Positions 43,530-54,420 of a DNA stretch of 64,000 nt are shown here, in pieces; the stretch's first letter is position 1; the number at the start of each line of letters is the position of its first letter. Source of the DNA: Isoetes taiwanensis. Lineage: Eukaryota; Streptophyta; Lycopodiopsida; Isoetales; Isoetaceae. The translations under genes and the position numbers were made by a program. The notes under the pieces are model-generated. The model did not search any database, was not told the origin of the DNA, and saw only the letters and a program-made list of their open reading frames with translations. The stretch covers positions 1,605,060 to 1,669,059 of the forward strand of contig JAJEKV010000058.1 of NCBI GenBank assembly GCA_021234155.1. Reading direction: 5' to 3'.

Positions 43530-44865
43530 CAAGCAAAAAATTTGTATGCAGTGAAAGCAACATCATAGCTCTAAATAACGCATCATAGTTTCAGTCAAAT
43601 GTGAGAAATTTGGTAGTTTACCTGTAGTGACACCTCCAGGGATCCAACAATTAGTTACAAAATAATTTCCTCTTGTTGCAGATCTGCAACTACGCTTGGA
43701 CGTCCATAATAACCTCTTGTTGAATGCTCAACGTATTTGACACTGTGGACAAATTCATCCTTCAAATTTTCTGTATGAGATAACTCATTGCGGAGGAACT
43801 CAAGAAATTCGTAGCAAAAACTCCTTAGAGTATGTAAAGACTAACTTTCGTGGAGATTTTCAGATAAGGAGGCCATAAATGTTGGGCAATGCAATTGCTA
43901 AGGCCCCAACGAACATGAAAAAGTCCTAAATGCCAGAAGCTGTCAAGCAAAAAAATTGTATGCAGTGAAAGCAACATCAGAGCTTTAAATAACGCATCAT
44001 AGTTTCAGTCAAATGTGCAAAATGTGATAGTTTACCTGCAGTCACACCTCCAGGGATCCAACACAAAATACTTTCCTCTTGTTGCAGAACTGCAACTACA
44101 CTTGGACGTCCATAATAAGCTTTTGTTTACCTCTGAGACATTGTAGACAAATTCATCCTTCGGATTTTCTGCATGAGATAACTCATTGCAGAGGAACTCA
44201 AGAAACTGGCAGCAAAAACTCCTTGGAGTATGTAAAGATTAACTTTCCTGGAGATTTTCAGATAAAAGATACCAGATAAGTGTGGCCTTGTGCAACTACA
44301 TCAACGAAGCTTGCATTTGCTAACATCTGCAAATAAACATTGCTCTTGAGAAAACATGACACACAGCTTTCAGACAAAATAACAAGAAGGGCAACAGTAA
44401 ACCTAGCTATATTTCTGAACATCATGAAGGCCATATCCGCGTTGCTTGATATAGGATTCAAACTCTTGATACAATTATCGCTTATGAGTATCCTACCACC
44501 CTGCTTTAGTCAGCCAAGAAAACCTTACAAATAGAGATTGTTTGTCCAGTACTAACAAAACCACTAAGCCACTAAGCCCTGCTTCAAAGATACTGCATCA
44601 ATAATATAACATCTGAATTAGAATTGTTTTATATTACATGATGAGACTACTTGTTAAGAAAATAATTCAAAATGGTCAATAAAACAGCTGCTAAATCATT
44701 ATTTCCTTCGAACACAAACTTACTAGCTAATAAATGACCACTGGTGCCTTCAAGTATCAAGTTATTCACCCGATTATCCAAATGAGTCCTTGTAGACAAT
44801 GAGGTGAGAAATATCTTTGTCTTGCCGATTTCAAAATAAAAATGGAAACATAATAGTAGGAGCAA
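43530..44865 (-). pseudogene. Unidentified captured exons in element 2
   Basis: On the minus strand several protein-like stretches follow one another: HLDNRVNNLILEGTSGHLLA with SKFVFEGNNDLAAVLLTILN (44,865-44,650), ISSNADMAFMMFRNIARFTV with ALLVILSESCVSCFLKSNVY (44,455-44,290), and a duplicated exon SFCYEFLEFLRNELSHTENL / SFCCQFLEFLCNELSHAENP (43,530-43,872 and 43,945-44,275). The second copy ends in VSEV and GTAAAC, a donor-like site. The pattern is of a helical, multi-exon host gene with intron-like spacers. I cannot name the family. Frames are partly broken, so this is a fragment. Confidence 0.45.
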
Positions 44866-45639
44866 TATAAGAGAACCGCACCCAAAGTGAAGGCAATAGT
44901 ATTCAAGGATTAAAAGAAATTTGATTAAGGATCAAGGATTAATAGTAAACTAGGATAGACTAAAAGAAATTTGAGGCCTTAAGAAATTCATGTATCCGAA
45001 ATCGATGACATGCAATACGAGTAGACCCAAAACCGCACACCCAACAGATCAAAACGCTTACTAGGTTAAATCTGCGAGATGGTGCCATAGTCGGGCTATG
45101 TCTTCCGGTCCCATTCTTCGCTCTGCTTTGCCCACAACGAGTAACAATGGGGATTATGAGCGTAAAAAAATGCATGCGTTATCGATAATGGTAACCCAGG
45201 TTTCACATATTTCCAGATTGACGGATTGTAAGAAATGAGGCAAGGAGAGCGGATGATGCGCCCCGATTTCTTCGCCATACTTGTGCGCCACATTCCCGAT
45301 CTGATTGGGCCTTTGGAGGCGCGAACGCCCCATGCCGCGGATGGGCGGTGCGGATTGAGAAGATTTCTTGAAAACGGCAGTTCCCCAAATTGGGCGCATG
45401 CATTAAACGCCCAAATCGGGCCGCATGCATTAAACTTTATGAGTGACCGGACGTCCACTCCACCCAAGAAAAAAAAAATGCTAGCGGAAACCCTTCCGGG
45501 CTTCAAATTTGGAAACCCTTCCGGGTTTGTTGGAAATTCGGAAGGGTTTCCAACTTTTTAAGAATTCTAACCCGAATCGGGTGGAGATAGTTTGAGCGCA
45601 CTAGCTCTATTATATACACCAATACCATGAGGCTAGTTC

Positions 45640-45905
45640 TGAGTAGATGCCAATTACCGAACCATCATGGTCAGCTCAGTGTTTGCCAAGCTGTGCGCGG
45701 GCATTCTCGAACAGCAGGTAACCAAATGGGCAGAGGCAGCGGAAGTCAGGGCACTTACCCAGGCAGGCTTCCGACCCCGACATTCGACCATTGATCACAT
45801 CTTCACACTCAGGGCCCTAGTTGAGGACAGCAGAAACCGTCGGGAGGACCTGTCTCAGAACGTCGACATTGCCCTGGGGACCAAGTTTCGTGGCCAGAAG
45901 ACCAT
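45640..45905 (+). pseudogene. LINE reverse transcriptase fingers joined to the LINE 3' end
   Basis: Reads NYRTIMVSSVFAKLCAGILE, QQVTKWAEAAEVRALTQAGF and RPRHSTIDHIFTLRALVEDS, the fingers of a non-LTR reverse transcriptase (R-TI...FAKL and QAGFRPxHST motifs). It breaks at about 45,865 and passes directly into GCCCTGGGGACCAAGTTTCGTGG, which resembles the 3' module at 61,455-61,480 and its inverted copies. So the whole catalytic palm is deleted. The palm of the apparently same family lies at 16,745-17,221. Confidence 0.85.
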
Positions 45906-45963
45906 CCCTCCTCCAAGAAGCGCCAAAGTAGCTCATGTCCAGCACACTCGTAGTCAATTGAAT

Positions 45964-47514
45964 CATCATTCAATTATTTTGGGATTATGTCTATTCCAAA
46001 ATCGCGCCAAATAAGCGTTATTTTTAGAGCAAATAGTGTTTTTCAATTTTATTTCTTGCATTTAGAAAAGTGTAGTGTATGTTGCATATTTGGTTAATTA
46101 TTTGTATTTACATTAAATAAGGCACTGGAAGGACTTGTTTTCTTGAAATTACATCGATAGATCATATAGCAACAAATATACTTGAAATAACAATTTTTTT
46201 ATTGACATCACATAAGAAATAATCATTTACTTTATCGAAATCAAGCATATATAAACAATATGTAAAAATAAAATTGCTCCAAATATTCACATAATTTTAA
46301 CAATATTAAATTTGGAGTTATGACATTTTAGGCAAATAGAGCTGGATATCTATACAACTACTAAAGAAGACATCCTCTAAAATGCTTTGAAATAGAAAAG
46401 TGTAACAAAGTGAAATCGCACCAAGCGCGATTTCACAAGCTGTGGACAACAAATAAAGCTCCACTGCACGATTGGGCAGCTTCTTCCTAAACTTGGCTCC
46501 AATATCTTTGGCTGCAGATGTTTCTCGCTAGTTTCCATAGTTGCAACATCTGATTTTCATTTAATTATCAGCCAACATACTAGGCATGTGCTTTAGTTTA
46601 ATAACTCTACCAAGACCTTCCAAAGAACTAAAGCAGTAGCAGTTTACAATTTAGCATATCACAAAAAACATTTTGTCACAATTTAGCAACCATAGAGAAC
46701 ATTTTGTCATAATTCCTCCATGATAATCTACTCTAACCAGCAATTTAACTTTTGAAGAAACCTGTTGTAAAAGGGATTCACATCAAGGCCTCAGTCCTGT
46801 TATGCCCATCAAAAACTCCAAATAACTCCAAGGTTCTAATAAAAGAGAAGCTCCTTGCTGTTTCGATGCCTAATAAGCCAAATTCAATAACCTAGAAGTG
46901 AAAGCAACAATAAATCTTGTAGATAAGACCCAAAGAAAATGCATGCACAATAATTGATTCCCTTGCATCCAAAATAGGTAAGAACTGCTCTGTCTTTTGC
47001 ACCGAAATAGGATAGAGCTGCTTCTGTATCCTGCATCTGAAATAGGTGAGAGCTGCACAAGCCTCAGGAAGAAATTAAGCCACGAATCTATGGCTAAACA
47101 AGCCAACAAACAACATTTGGACCATCTCCTTTGTATCTTGCCTCAGTCGAAATGGGCTAACTAGGCGCCATAGCCTGAAGAGGTCGTAGCCTGAAGAACA
47201 GATGCCATAGCCTGAAGAAACGGCACCGTAGCTCGAAGGCGTCGTTGGACGAGGGGCAGGATGCAAAGAAAGAGAAGAAAATAAAACTGGAAAAAAAATC
47301 GGGCGTATAAAAAACTGAAAAAAAGGGAGTGTGAGGAAAAAGCAAAGGACGAAGAAGGGGGGAAAGTGAATAAATTAGGGGGAAAAGAAGGTGATGGGGG
47401 CGGACGGGAAGAGAAAAAAAGCGACGGAAGAAAAAAACGCCTAAAAGCGACGGAAGCTGCACGCAAAAAAAAACTCCCAAAATTAAGACATATTCTTAAA
47501 ATAATTGAATGATG
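45964..47514. mobile_element. DNA element with ~29-bp terminal inverted repeats
   Basis: Left end CATCATTCAATTATTTTGGG(A)TTATGTCT and the inverted right end CATCATTCAATTATTTTAAG(A)ATATGTCT enclose 1.55 kb. No target duplication is obvious. The interior is mostly AT-rich, with a three-unit repeat around AATAGGTAAGAACTGC (46,970-47,060), a GCCATAGCCTGAAGA repeat (47,168-47,225) and a purine-rich strand (about 47,235-47,470). No transposase frame. Superfamily not assigned. Confidence 0.55.
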
Positions 47515-47589
47515 GTTATTGGCCTAAAATGTGGATGCTGGATACTGCCGTGCAGGGCGTGAGTGTTTCTTTCTTTTGCAAAACCGACC

Positions 47590-48060
47590 TTGTAAATTGC
47601 TCCTAGGGTAATTTCGCCATTCCAGACGACTTGGCGAAGTCGATTTGCCATTCCGGAGCCTTCCCAGTGGCCGAACGACAAAACACTCCGGTTTCTACAC
47701 GGTCGCCCTCAGGATGCTCTGCGATATGACAAGTTCCCCCGAACCGATCTAGGAATCTTTTGGACCTTCCCGAAGAAGGACACCTGAACAGAGGATCCAA
47801 CGATCGGATAGGGGAACCGGGCTCCGAGAGGGTGGTCATTAGCATACCGCCTACCATGGGAGCGCTGCCAGGAAAGGCTGCCTCGGGAACATTTTTGGAT
47901 CCCGCCTCCTGGGGTTCGGACTCTCCCCTCTTGTGAGGCATCCATGCAGTCCTGGCCTCGTTTGAATTGGGGAAGGGTGCCCGCTCGGTTGCCCGGAAAA
48001 AGGGAGACACCCTCCCTCAAAAACATTTTAAGTAAACGGGTGCCCGGCATTGCCGGGCTT
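47590..48060 (-). other. GC-rich stretch with a retroposon 3' module
   Basis: Noticeably richer in G+C than its surroundings. The first 90 bp (GGAGCAATTTAC..., minus strand CTCCGGAATGGC...ATTACCCTAGGAGCAATTT) resemble the LINE 3' modules at 61,333-61,757. The rest has overlapping open frames on the minus strand (47,603-48,010), Pro/Arg-rich and not recognised. It ends with the hairpin GCCCGGCATTGCCGGGC at about 48,042-48,058. Confidence 0.4.
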
Positions 48061-48724
48061 CAATAATGTACTTGAAACAAATTATGTCTACAATTTCAAA
48101 GCATATATATTTCAAAAAACCATTTTCTATTTCATGTTTTGTGACCATTAAAGACACCAATTTGTGAACATAAATCTTCAATAAACATGTGCCTGGCGTT
48201 GGCGCGCATAAGTAGCATCGTGAATTTGTATGAATTCATGAGGTACTGATCTACTAAACGTTCTACCCTATAGGACTATGGATTATCGTTATGTGTGCCA
48301 AGCATTTTGGAGATAAAACACTTGCACTTCTTATTCTTTATTTTTCAAATTTTTTGTATTTGATGAAAGCCCTAAAAACATCAGAAAATATAGTTTAGTT
48401 GTTTATTTTAATTGGAACGATTTGAGTAATTCGACCTCAAATTGGGACCCATGTCTATAAGCATTAGTTGGTGTCTATAAAATTGGTCTAAACAAATTTA
48501 AGTGTTTCCATGAGAGATCCTTCTTATATCTCAAGATTTGGCAACACACATGCATGATTCTTGTATGCAGCATCTTGAATTAGGACTTGCTTGCATTTTC
48601 TTTCCTTTTTTTTAACTATTTGGAACCCATCATGTGTGTGTCATGGTCATTGTATTTGTGCCATAACCACAATATAGATAAAGAACATAAATTATAAAAC
48701 AAATAGAGCTAAGTTGCCAATAAT
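48061..48724. other. AT-rich spacer
   Basis: No coding region, RNA gene or terminal repeat recognised. Confidence 0.35.
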
Positions 48725-49018
48725 AATAACTAAAAAAAAAAGGGTGTCGTCGTTATGGACGAACACGTCGTAATAGTCGTCGTTCAACGACGTCTCGATG
48801 TTGTTCAACGACGCTCTGTAACTTTTAACAGAAACAGGGCCGCTTTTTTTGCCGCCTACTTTTTTGTTTCTAAGCGGCTAGGGGGGCATTTTTGGAGGCG
48901 ATTTTTGGCGCAGATCATCCTTAGGGTCCTTTCCAAGCTTCAATCAAGCATCAAAGGTATGTGAATGGATCAATCAACTCTATTTTTGAATCTAGGCTTG
49001 TTATTTGATAGATTTAGG

Positions 49019-49255
49019 GCTTCTTGTTTTTTCTTCCATTCCATCCCATTTCAATCCTCCTCTTCTTTCTAATCCTCAATCTTTTAATTTTTTCCTTCTA
49101 ATCTTCCGTTCTTCTTCTTCCAATCGTCTATTCCTTTTCTTCTTCTTCTTCCTCATTTTCTTCTTCTATTCAATCTCCTTTCTTTCCTATCCCCCCCTTC
49201 TTCTTTTTCTTCAATTTCTTCTTCTTCTTCTTCTTCTATCTTTTTTTCCCATGGA
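49019..49255 (+). repeat. Polypyrimidine tract
   Basis: About 235 bp almost entirely C and T on the plus strand (TTCTTCTTC runs). The apparent 89-codon frame across it is low-complexity. It is followed by a repeated GACGTCATTGAAAGA(T/C)GAGG block (49,263 and 49,321). Confidence 0.7.
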
Positions 49256-49656
49256 AGAAGATGGACGTCATTGAAAGATGAGGCCCCTTTTTTTCCCTCT
49301 ATTTTTTATAGCAAGAAGGGGACGTCATTGAAAGACGAGGCCCCTTCTTTTTTTGTTCTTCCCTTTTTTGTTTTTGTTTTTAAATGTCAATGTCAATAGT
49401 TTTTTTTAATGATCAATGTAAATGGTTTTAATGTCAATGGTCTTTTTAATGTGAATGGTCTTTTTTTTTTCCTTTTATTTTATTTATGCTAAAGTTTTCT
49501 AATCATTGAATGCCCTTTTTTTTTTTGCATATACACTCGTAACAAAATGCGTTGCTCTTGAAAATCGATTTTCGCACCTGACATTCTAGGTAAGAATTTG
49601 AGTTTAAATAGGAGAATAAAATTTTAATGTTTTATTTAGGTTAAAAAACTTGGAGA

Positions 49657-50060
49657 GACTTGGGCAAGGGCGTGGTCGCCTCCACCTTGAGTGGAGGGGA
49701 CTAGGTGTTCCGGGCCCAAGCTCATCGTTTACTCTTGTAATTTTATTGATTAATGTATTTAGTCTAGAAAAAATTGGGGAGACTTGGACAAGGGCATGGT
49801 CGGCTCTGCCTTGAGTGGAGGGGACTAGGTGTTCCGGGTCCAAGCTCACGGCCTACTCTTGTTTATTTGTTTATTAATATGTTAATAAATAGGAATCTTT
49901 ACGGGATTAGATAAGGGCATGGTCGGCTCCACCTTGAGTGGAGAGGACTTGGTGTGCCGGGTCCATTCTCTATTTAATTTATTACCTTCACCAACGGCTT
50001 TGACAAGGACATGGTTGGCTCCACCTTGAGTGGAGAAGACCGGATGTACCGGGTCCATAG
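49657..50060 (+). repeat. Four-copy structured repeat upstream of the kinase-like gene
   Basis: A ~66-bp block recurs at 49,657-49,723, 49,781-49,847, 49,905-49,970 and 49,997-50,060. Each reads ACAAGGGCATGGTCGGCTCC, then ACCTTGAGTGGAG and a (T/C)CGGGTCCA end. CTCCACCTTGAGTGGAG forms a 6-bp stem with a 5-base loop in three copies; copy 2 has CTCTGCC, which changes the stem. The spacers (26-57 bp) are AT-rich and unrelated. Conservation of the block against decayed spacers suggests a binding site or RNA structure. Confidence 0.75.
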
Positions 50061-50393
50061 CACCTCCTTTTTTTATATCTTGTTTGTTTCTTCAAATTTT
50101 AAATAAAAAGGAAAAATAAAAGGCTGAGTCAGTTAGGGTTTTGAAAAAATCGCATTATTGATTTTCGGGTTCCTAGTTAAGAATGTCATTTTTTAAAAAT
50201 GTTAGGGATGTCAAAAAACACTAATGTGGGGTGGTTAAGAGCAAGAAAAAATTTCAATAATTGGGTTTTTAAAAAAAAATTATGAGGGAAATTAATTATT
50301 AAGAAAGTACCAAAGATTCTAGGTAAAGATTCATAATGAAGGTTTGAAAAAAGTCACAAAGCAAGATTGATGAATCTAAATTGGTTTATAGGT

Positions 50394-51886
50394 ATGGCCC
50401 CCAATGTGAAGACACAAATGCTTAGTGAGATTAGACGCGTGCTCATAAATGAGATATGTGCTAACGAAAGTCCCGACCGAGAGATGCAAACTGGTCAACG
50501 TGTCGACCATTTTGTCAGACATGTCAAAAGGAGGTGCCAATTTGAGTTAGCACAAAAATGGCCAGGCCAGGAAGAAATGTTGACTTCTCTCCTTGACACA
50601 CATGTAAAGTCAATGATTGGAAACCCCATGGACGAACTGAAGACATGTTTGAAGCATTCAGTGCAGCTTAAAAGTCTCAATGCCGAGGCTCGTGTGAAGG
50701 AATGGGTAGCTTCATGGAATTCCACAAAGAAGCGATCACAAGAATACCATTGCGGATCTCAATGCATGTCAGTTGGAGGTAATAAAAAATGCTTTGCATC
50801 AGGGGGGAAGCTCTAGTGGAGCAGGGCCTAGCAAGCCCCACTTTTCTTTGGAGAATCACATGAACACATCAATCTTTGTTGATCCCATACCCATAGAGGC
50901 CGTGGATGTGATACGCCTTATTGAAGAGAAACCAACTCATCGCACGTATCAAATCAAGATCAACGGAACACAACACTTCCAAGATGATGAGCTATACAGT
51001 GGATGGATTTTCAAGGGCGGCAGAGACGTATGAGATGGCTCAAAGATACATACGCTTCAAGAGCCCGCATCCTGCTTTGGCTACATCCATTGGACTTGCA
51101 TATGAAGTTGCTAGCTCTAGTTGGGATACCATAGGGCCAATGGTGATTCTACCATTCATGAATGGAGAGACACTTGCACACTTGTTTGACTATTTACCTA
51201 ATAATCTGTCACGTTTTAGAAGATGGTCAAATGCAATTGCTAGAGCGCCAAGAAAAACTGACAAACACATAGGCGCTGAAGTTAGAAGAAAAATGCGAGT
51301 TGTATAACAATATGTTCCAGAGATAGCTCTTGCCCTAGCAGAAGGTGTCGTTGAGATCCACAAAGGCCACTTCACTCACACAAAGCTTAATTGCAAGAGA
51401 ATCAAATTACATTTTGACGATGAGTACCAAAATGTATGGGTGGCTATTGGTGATTGGGACAATGCAATTCATTTTTACGCTAAAGAGCGTCGTCCCTTGT
51501 TGAACTGTCGGTACTTACTCTCGGATGGACAAGCAAAATATCCATGGTTAGAGGAAAGTGCGTTTGAGAAATCAAAGGATGATGATCGTGTATGGGGACA
51601 CAAAATTCATGATGTCTTTGCATTGGGATATATTTATGAGATGCTTCTTGATTTTGTGCAAGCTATGCGACGAATGGAGTGGTTTAATAATAACAACAAT
51701 GCCCAATGGATTAATCCAACCCATATGTACCAACGACGTCTTGACAAGTTGGAGGAGCAAAAAATGAGAATGATGTGCCTACGTGAAGACTTATTCTCGA
51801 AACGACCCAAAGCTTCTAAAGTTGTTGAAGCCTTACAAAGTGTTGGAATATCTTCCACCATGGTTATGAGACAAGACGACACATGA
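50394..51886 (+). pseudogene. Kinase-like protein gene, broken, in a CACTA-like element
   Basis: ATG at 50,394 follows an acceptor-like TTGGTTTATAG. The N-terminal part (MAPNVKTQMLSEIRRVLINE) is helical and unknown. From about 50,940 the reading follows protein-kinase order: YQIKINGTQHF (N-lobe), MVILPFMNGETLAHLF (hinge), ALALAEGVVEIHKGHFTHTK at 51,320-51,400 (HRD region; Asp replaced by Lys in THTKLNCKR), VWVAIGDWDNA (DFG-like GDW, 51,449-51,457), and DVFALGYIYEMLL (subdomain IX Asp retained). Frame changes near 50,720 and 51,020 and a stop at 51,305 break it. The fold call is by eye; substrate and role unknown. Confidence 0.6.
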
Positions 51887-52172
51887 AGTGCATGGATGCC
51901 TTGGAGATGCCAAAACTGTTGTTGTCACAACTCAAAGAATGAATAAAACATTGTATATCTTGCCATGTTTAAGAATGGTAATTTTTTTAATTGTCTAATG
52001 ACATATGTAAAGACACTTTTAATTATACAAATTCCAATGTTTTGAAACTTTTATTTTGTCATAAGTTTGTGTAATGAACTTCCCATGTTGCTAACATTTC
52101 TTGCTTTCCAAATATGTCATTCATCACACTCCATGTAAATAACTTACAAGTTTTTGCACATACCCAGCAATC

Positions 52173-52367
52173 ATGGACTATAGCGCGATGGCCTATGTTG
52201 GGTTTCCAACTCTATTTCTTTACTGGATTGGCAGCCTTATGGACGGCCCTAAACCTGCGAAGGCCATTAAGAGGCGAGGTTGGTTGTTCGGGTATAGCTA
52301 GCCACCACCGCCACCTCCACCATTGTGCGGATTTGGTATGGATTATTTTCTAGGATAAGATGTAAGT
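52173..52367 (+). pseudogene. Small hydrophobic, proline-rich ORF
   Basis: MDYSAMAYVGFPTLFLYWIG then SLMDGPKPAKAIKRRGWLFG, a stop at about 52,302, and in the same frame seven prolines and LCGFGMDYFLG. The first part could be one membrane segment followed by a basic tail. Family unknown. It lies between the kinase-like gene and the Arg/Ser-rich ORF on the same strand and may be one exon of the same transcript. Confidence 0.35.
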
Positions 52368-52395
52368 TAGCCATTTATTTTTAACGTTCTAATAA

Positions 52396-53505
52396 ATGTT
52401 TTTAAATGTAGCGTGTAAATGCGGCATAGTCCTTTTTGTCATATGCGTGGTGTTCGTCCTTGTGGTTGTGGGCGGGTCTTCTTCTAGAAGAAGAAGAAAT
52501 CGTCCAGTCGACGAGCAAGATAAAGAGCAGGGAACTCCGAGATATCATCAAGGCGCCCACCCTGAAGATAGGTGGAATGAATTGCAAAGCACGATGACGC
52601 CCGAAGAATGGGATGTTGCGGAAAGGGCTGTTCAACTAAGTAGGATGAGATCGGACTACGAACCTGCTCGTCATAGCGCATACACTCCTTCGGAATATCT
52701 TAGGCCCGTTCCCGAGGAGGAGGAGATAGTACCTCGACGAAAGGGCACCGACCGTCGTTCACGTTCCCGTGGATGTCTTTCCTCTTCAAGCTCTATGAAA
52801 GATCGTGCACCACCTGCGCGTCAACATGTCTTTGAGTATAAGTGAGTTCATCTTGAATTATGCCATTTTTTGTTCACTAACACATATTCATATGTTAGTC
52901 GTATGTTGAGTGTAATCCTTTCACGAAGATGGCGTGCAAGACCACTGAAGATGGCAAGCTTTTTTGGACTTATGTTAATAATGTCACAAATAACATTTGC
53001 CAAAACGTCCACAAAGGTGATTGGAACTCGGAATGCTTTGATGCGGAAAAAGAGTTGATCAAAACGACGATAGAAGAACAATATCCTGAGCTCAAGTCAT
53101 GAGACATATCATGGAGGAAGGTTGTAAAACATTGTGGTCAGAATGTTAAAGCCACCAAGTATTAGGCTCCTTCGTTCTTCATGATGACCATCATCGTACT
53201 CATATTTGATTTATATTTTGCAGAAGTAATCAGAAGAAGCAACTGATAGAATTGGCAGAAGCTGCGGGAGTCTCGACAGACGCAGTAGCAAAACCTCTAG
53301 GGTGGACTGATGATGCATTTGAAGTACATCATCTCTCCTACGACTCGTATAATTAGATGACGCCACGTGGACTAAGACTGTTACAAAGCCAACATATTAT
53401 CAAAGAAAGGGGTAGATAGAACTGCGTCAGCTTTGAGGGCGAGGTATGACGAAGCAAGTGGCAGCTATAGTGCCAATAAGACTGGGTCTCACAAGGCCCC
53501 CAAAA
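52396..53505 (+). pseudogene. Multi-exon ORF of unknown function, broken
   Basis: The first frame (to 52,845) has RRRRNRPVDEQDKEQGTPRY, EDRWNELQSTMTPEEWDVAE and a Glu-rich then Arg/Ser-rich tail. A further exon-like frame reads EDGKLFWTYVNNVTNNICQN and TIEEQYPELKS, stop, DISWRKVVKHCGQNVKA (52,929-53,160). After an acceptor-like TATTTTGCAG a third reads KKQLIELAEAAGVSTDAVAK (53,230-53,350), then TPRGLRLLQ and SALRARYDEASGSYS in shifted frames. This looks like a transposon accessory protein whose last exon may be at 62,435. No known domain is recognised; stops and frameshifts make it dead. Confidence 0.45.
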
Positions 53506-53789
53506 AAAAATTGTTATCATTTTTATGGGTTACTTTTTGTATTAAACCATCTAAATAAACTAATGTTACTAAGTGGGTTAATGTGTTGAATAACCGTAGC
53601 TAGTTAAATAGTGTGGTTTGCATTTAAGGTTTTCCAGCGTGGTATATCCATATCGTAAATATCTAAAGTTTTTCACTGTGGTTTATTGCAGTAGTTTTTA
53701 CTGTGGTTTGTTGCGGTAGTTTTTCACTGTGGTTCTTCCTTAGTTTGTTGCTATGTGACATGTGGACCAATTAATAATATATGTTATAA

Positions 53790-54420
53790 ATCATTAGTGG
53801 CTTTAGCCTTAAAGCATTGTGCAACTCATAGTGGTATCTTAATCACCTCATGAATGTTTTGTCACATGAACCATTATTGTTGCATAGAATAAAGGCTTCA
53901 AGTTTCTCATTATAAGATTTAAAATTTACCCATCAAACTAGTGGTGGCTTAGTATCTTCGTAGTACTTTGTGCTGGAAACAAACTAAATCATATTTTGGA
54001 TTAAACCATCGATATTAGTTTTGTAAAGAAGTTAAGACATTTCATTTGTAAACCAATAGTAGCCTTAGCTTTAAGGAATTTGCAATTTGTGGTGGTTGTC
54101 CAATGAAACCATTGTTCTTCTACGGGATAAACGGTTCAAGTTTATTACCAAAATAGTGAACAAGCTTTCCATCAAAACAGATGTGGCTTTGTGTCTTTAA
54201 ACATATCTTGTGTTAGGAGGAAACCAATGGCTTATACTATACGATTTAGTGGTAAGTACTTTGTGTTTGAGACAACGCAATTATATTTTAGATCACAAAT
54301 TGATCTTAGTTTAGTAAAGAAACTAAGACATCTCATTTCTAAACCAATAATAGCTTTATAGCTTTAAAGGAATTTGGAGTGCACGGTGGTTACCCATTAA
54401 AACCATTGCGGTTCTATGGA
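53790..54420. repeat. Degenerate ~265-300-bp tandem repeat
   Basis: Three units, marked by TTTAGC(C/T)TTAA and GTGGTGG/AGTGG near 53,801, 54,063 and 54,351, with AAACCAATA(G/A)TAGC and GTTTTGTAAAGAAGTTAAGA shared by the last two. The preceding 200 bp carry CACTGTGGTTT(A/G)TTGC repeats. No coding. Confidence 0.55.

Larger units (their letters stand above)
41560..45607. mobile_element. Mutator-type element 2 (Pack-MULE-like) with 9-bp target duplication
   Basis: The element spans 41,569-45,598 and is flanked by CACTAGCTC at 41,560-41,568 and 45,599-45,607. Left end CGATGGTTCTAAGTACGCCC, right end (inverted) CGCTCAAACTATCTCCACCC, both running into CCGATTTGGG/CCGATTCGGG. Subterminal clusters of GGAAACCCTTCCGG and complement fill 41,606-41,832, 41,970-42,080 and 45,485-45,555; the GTGAGCC...GGCTCAC hairpin is at 41,867-41,885. 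The first 520 bp are nearly identical to element 1 (20,410-20,925). No transposase. Cargo: unidentified exons at 43,530-44,865. Confidence 0.92.

Noticed and set aside
49005-49274. An 89-codon frame rich in Phe, Leu and Ser
   Set aside because: Pure consequence of a polypyrimidine tract.
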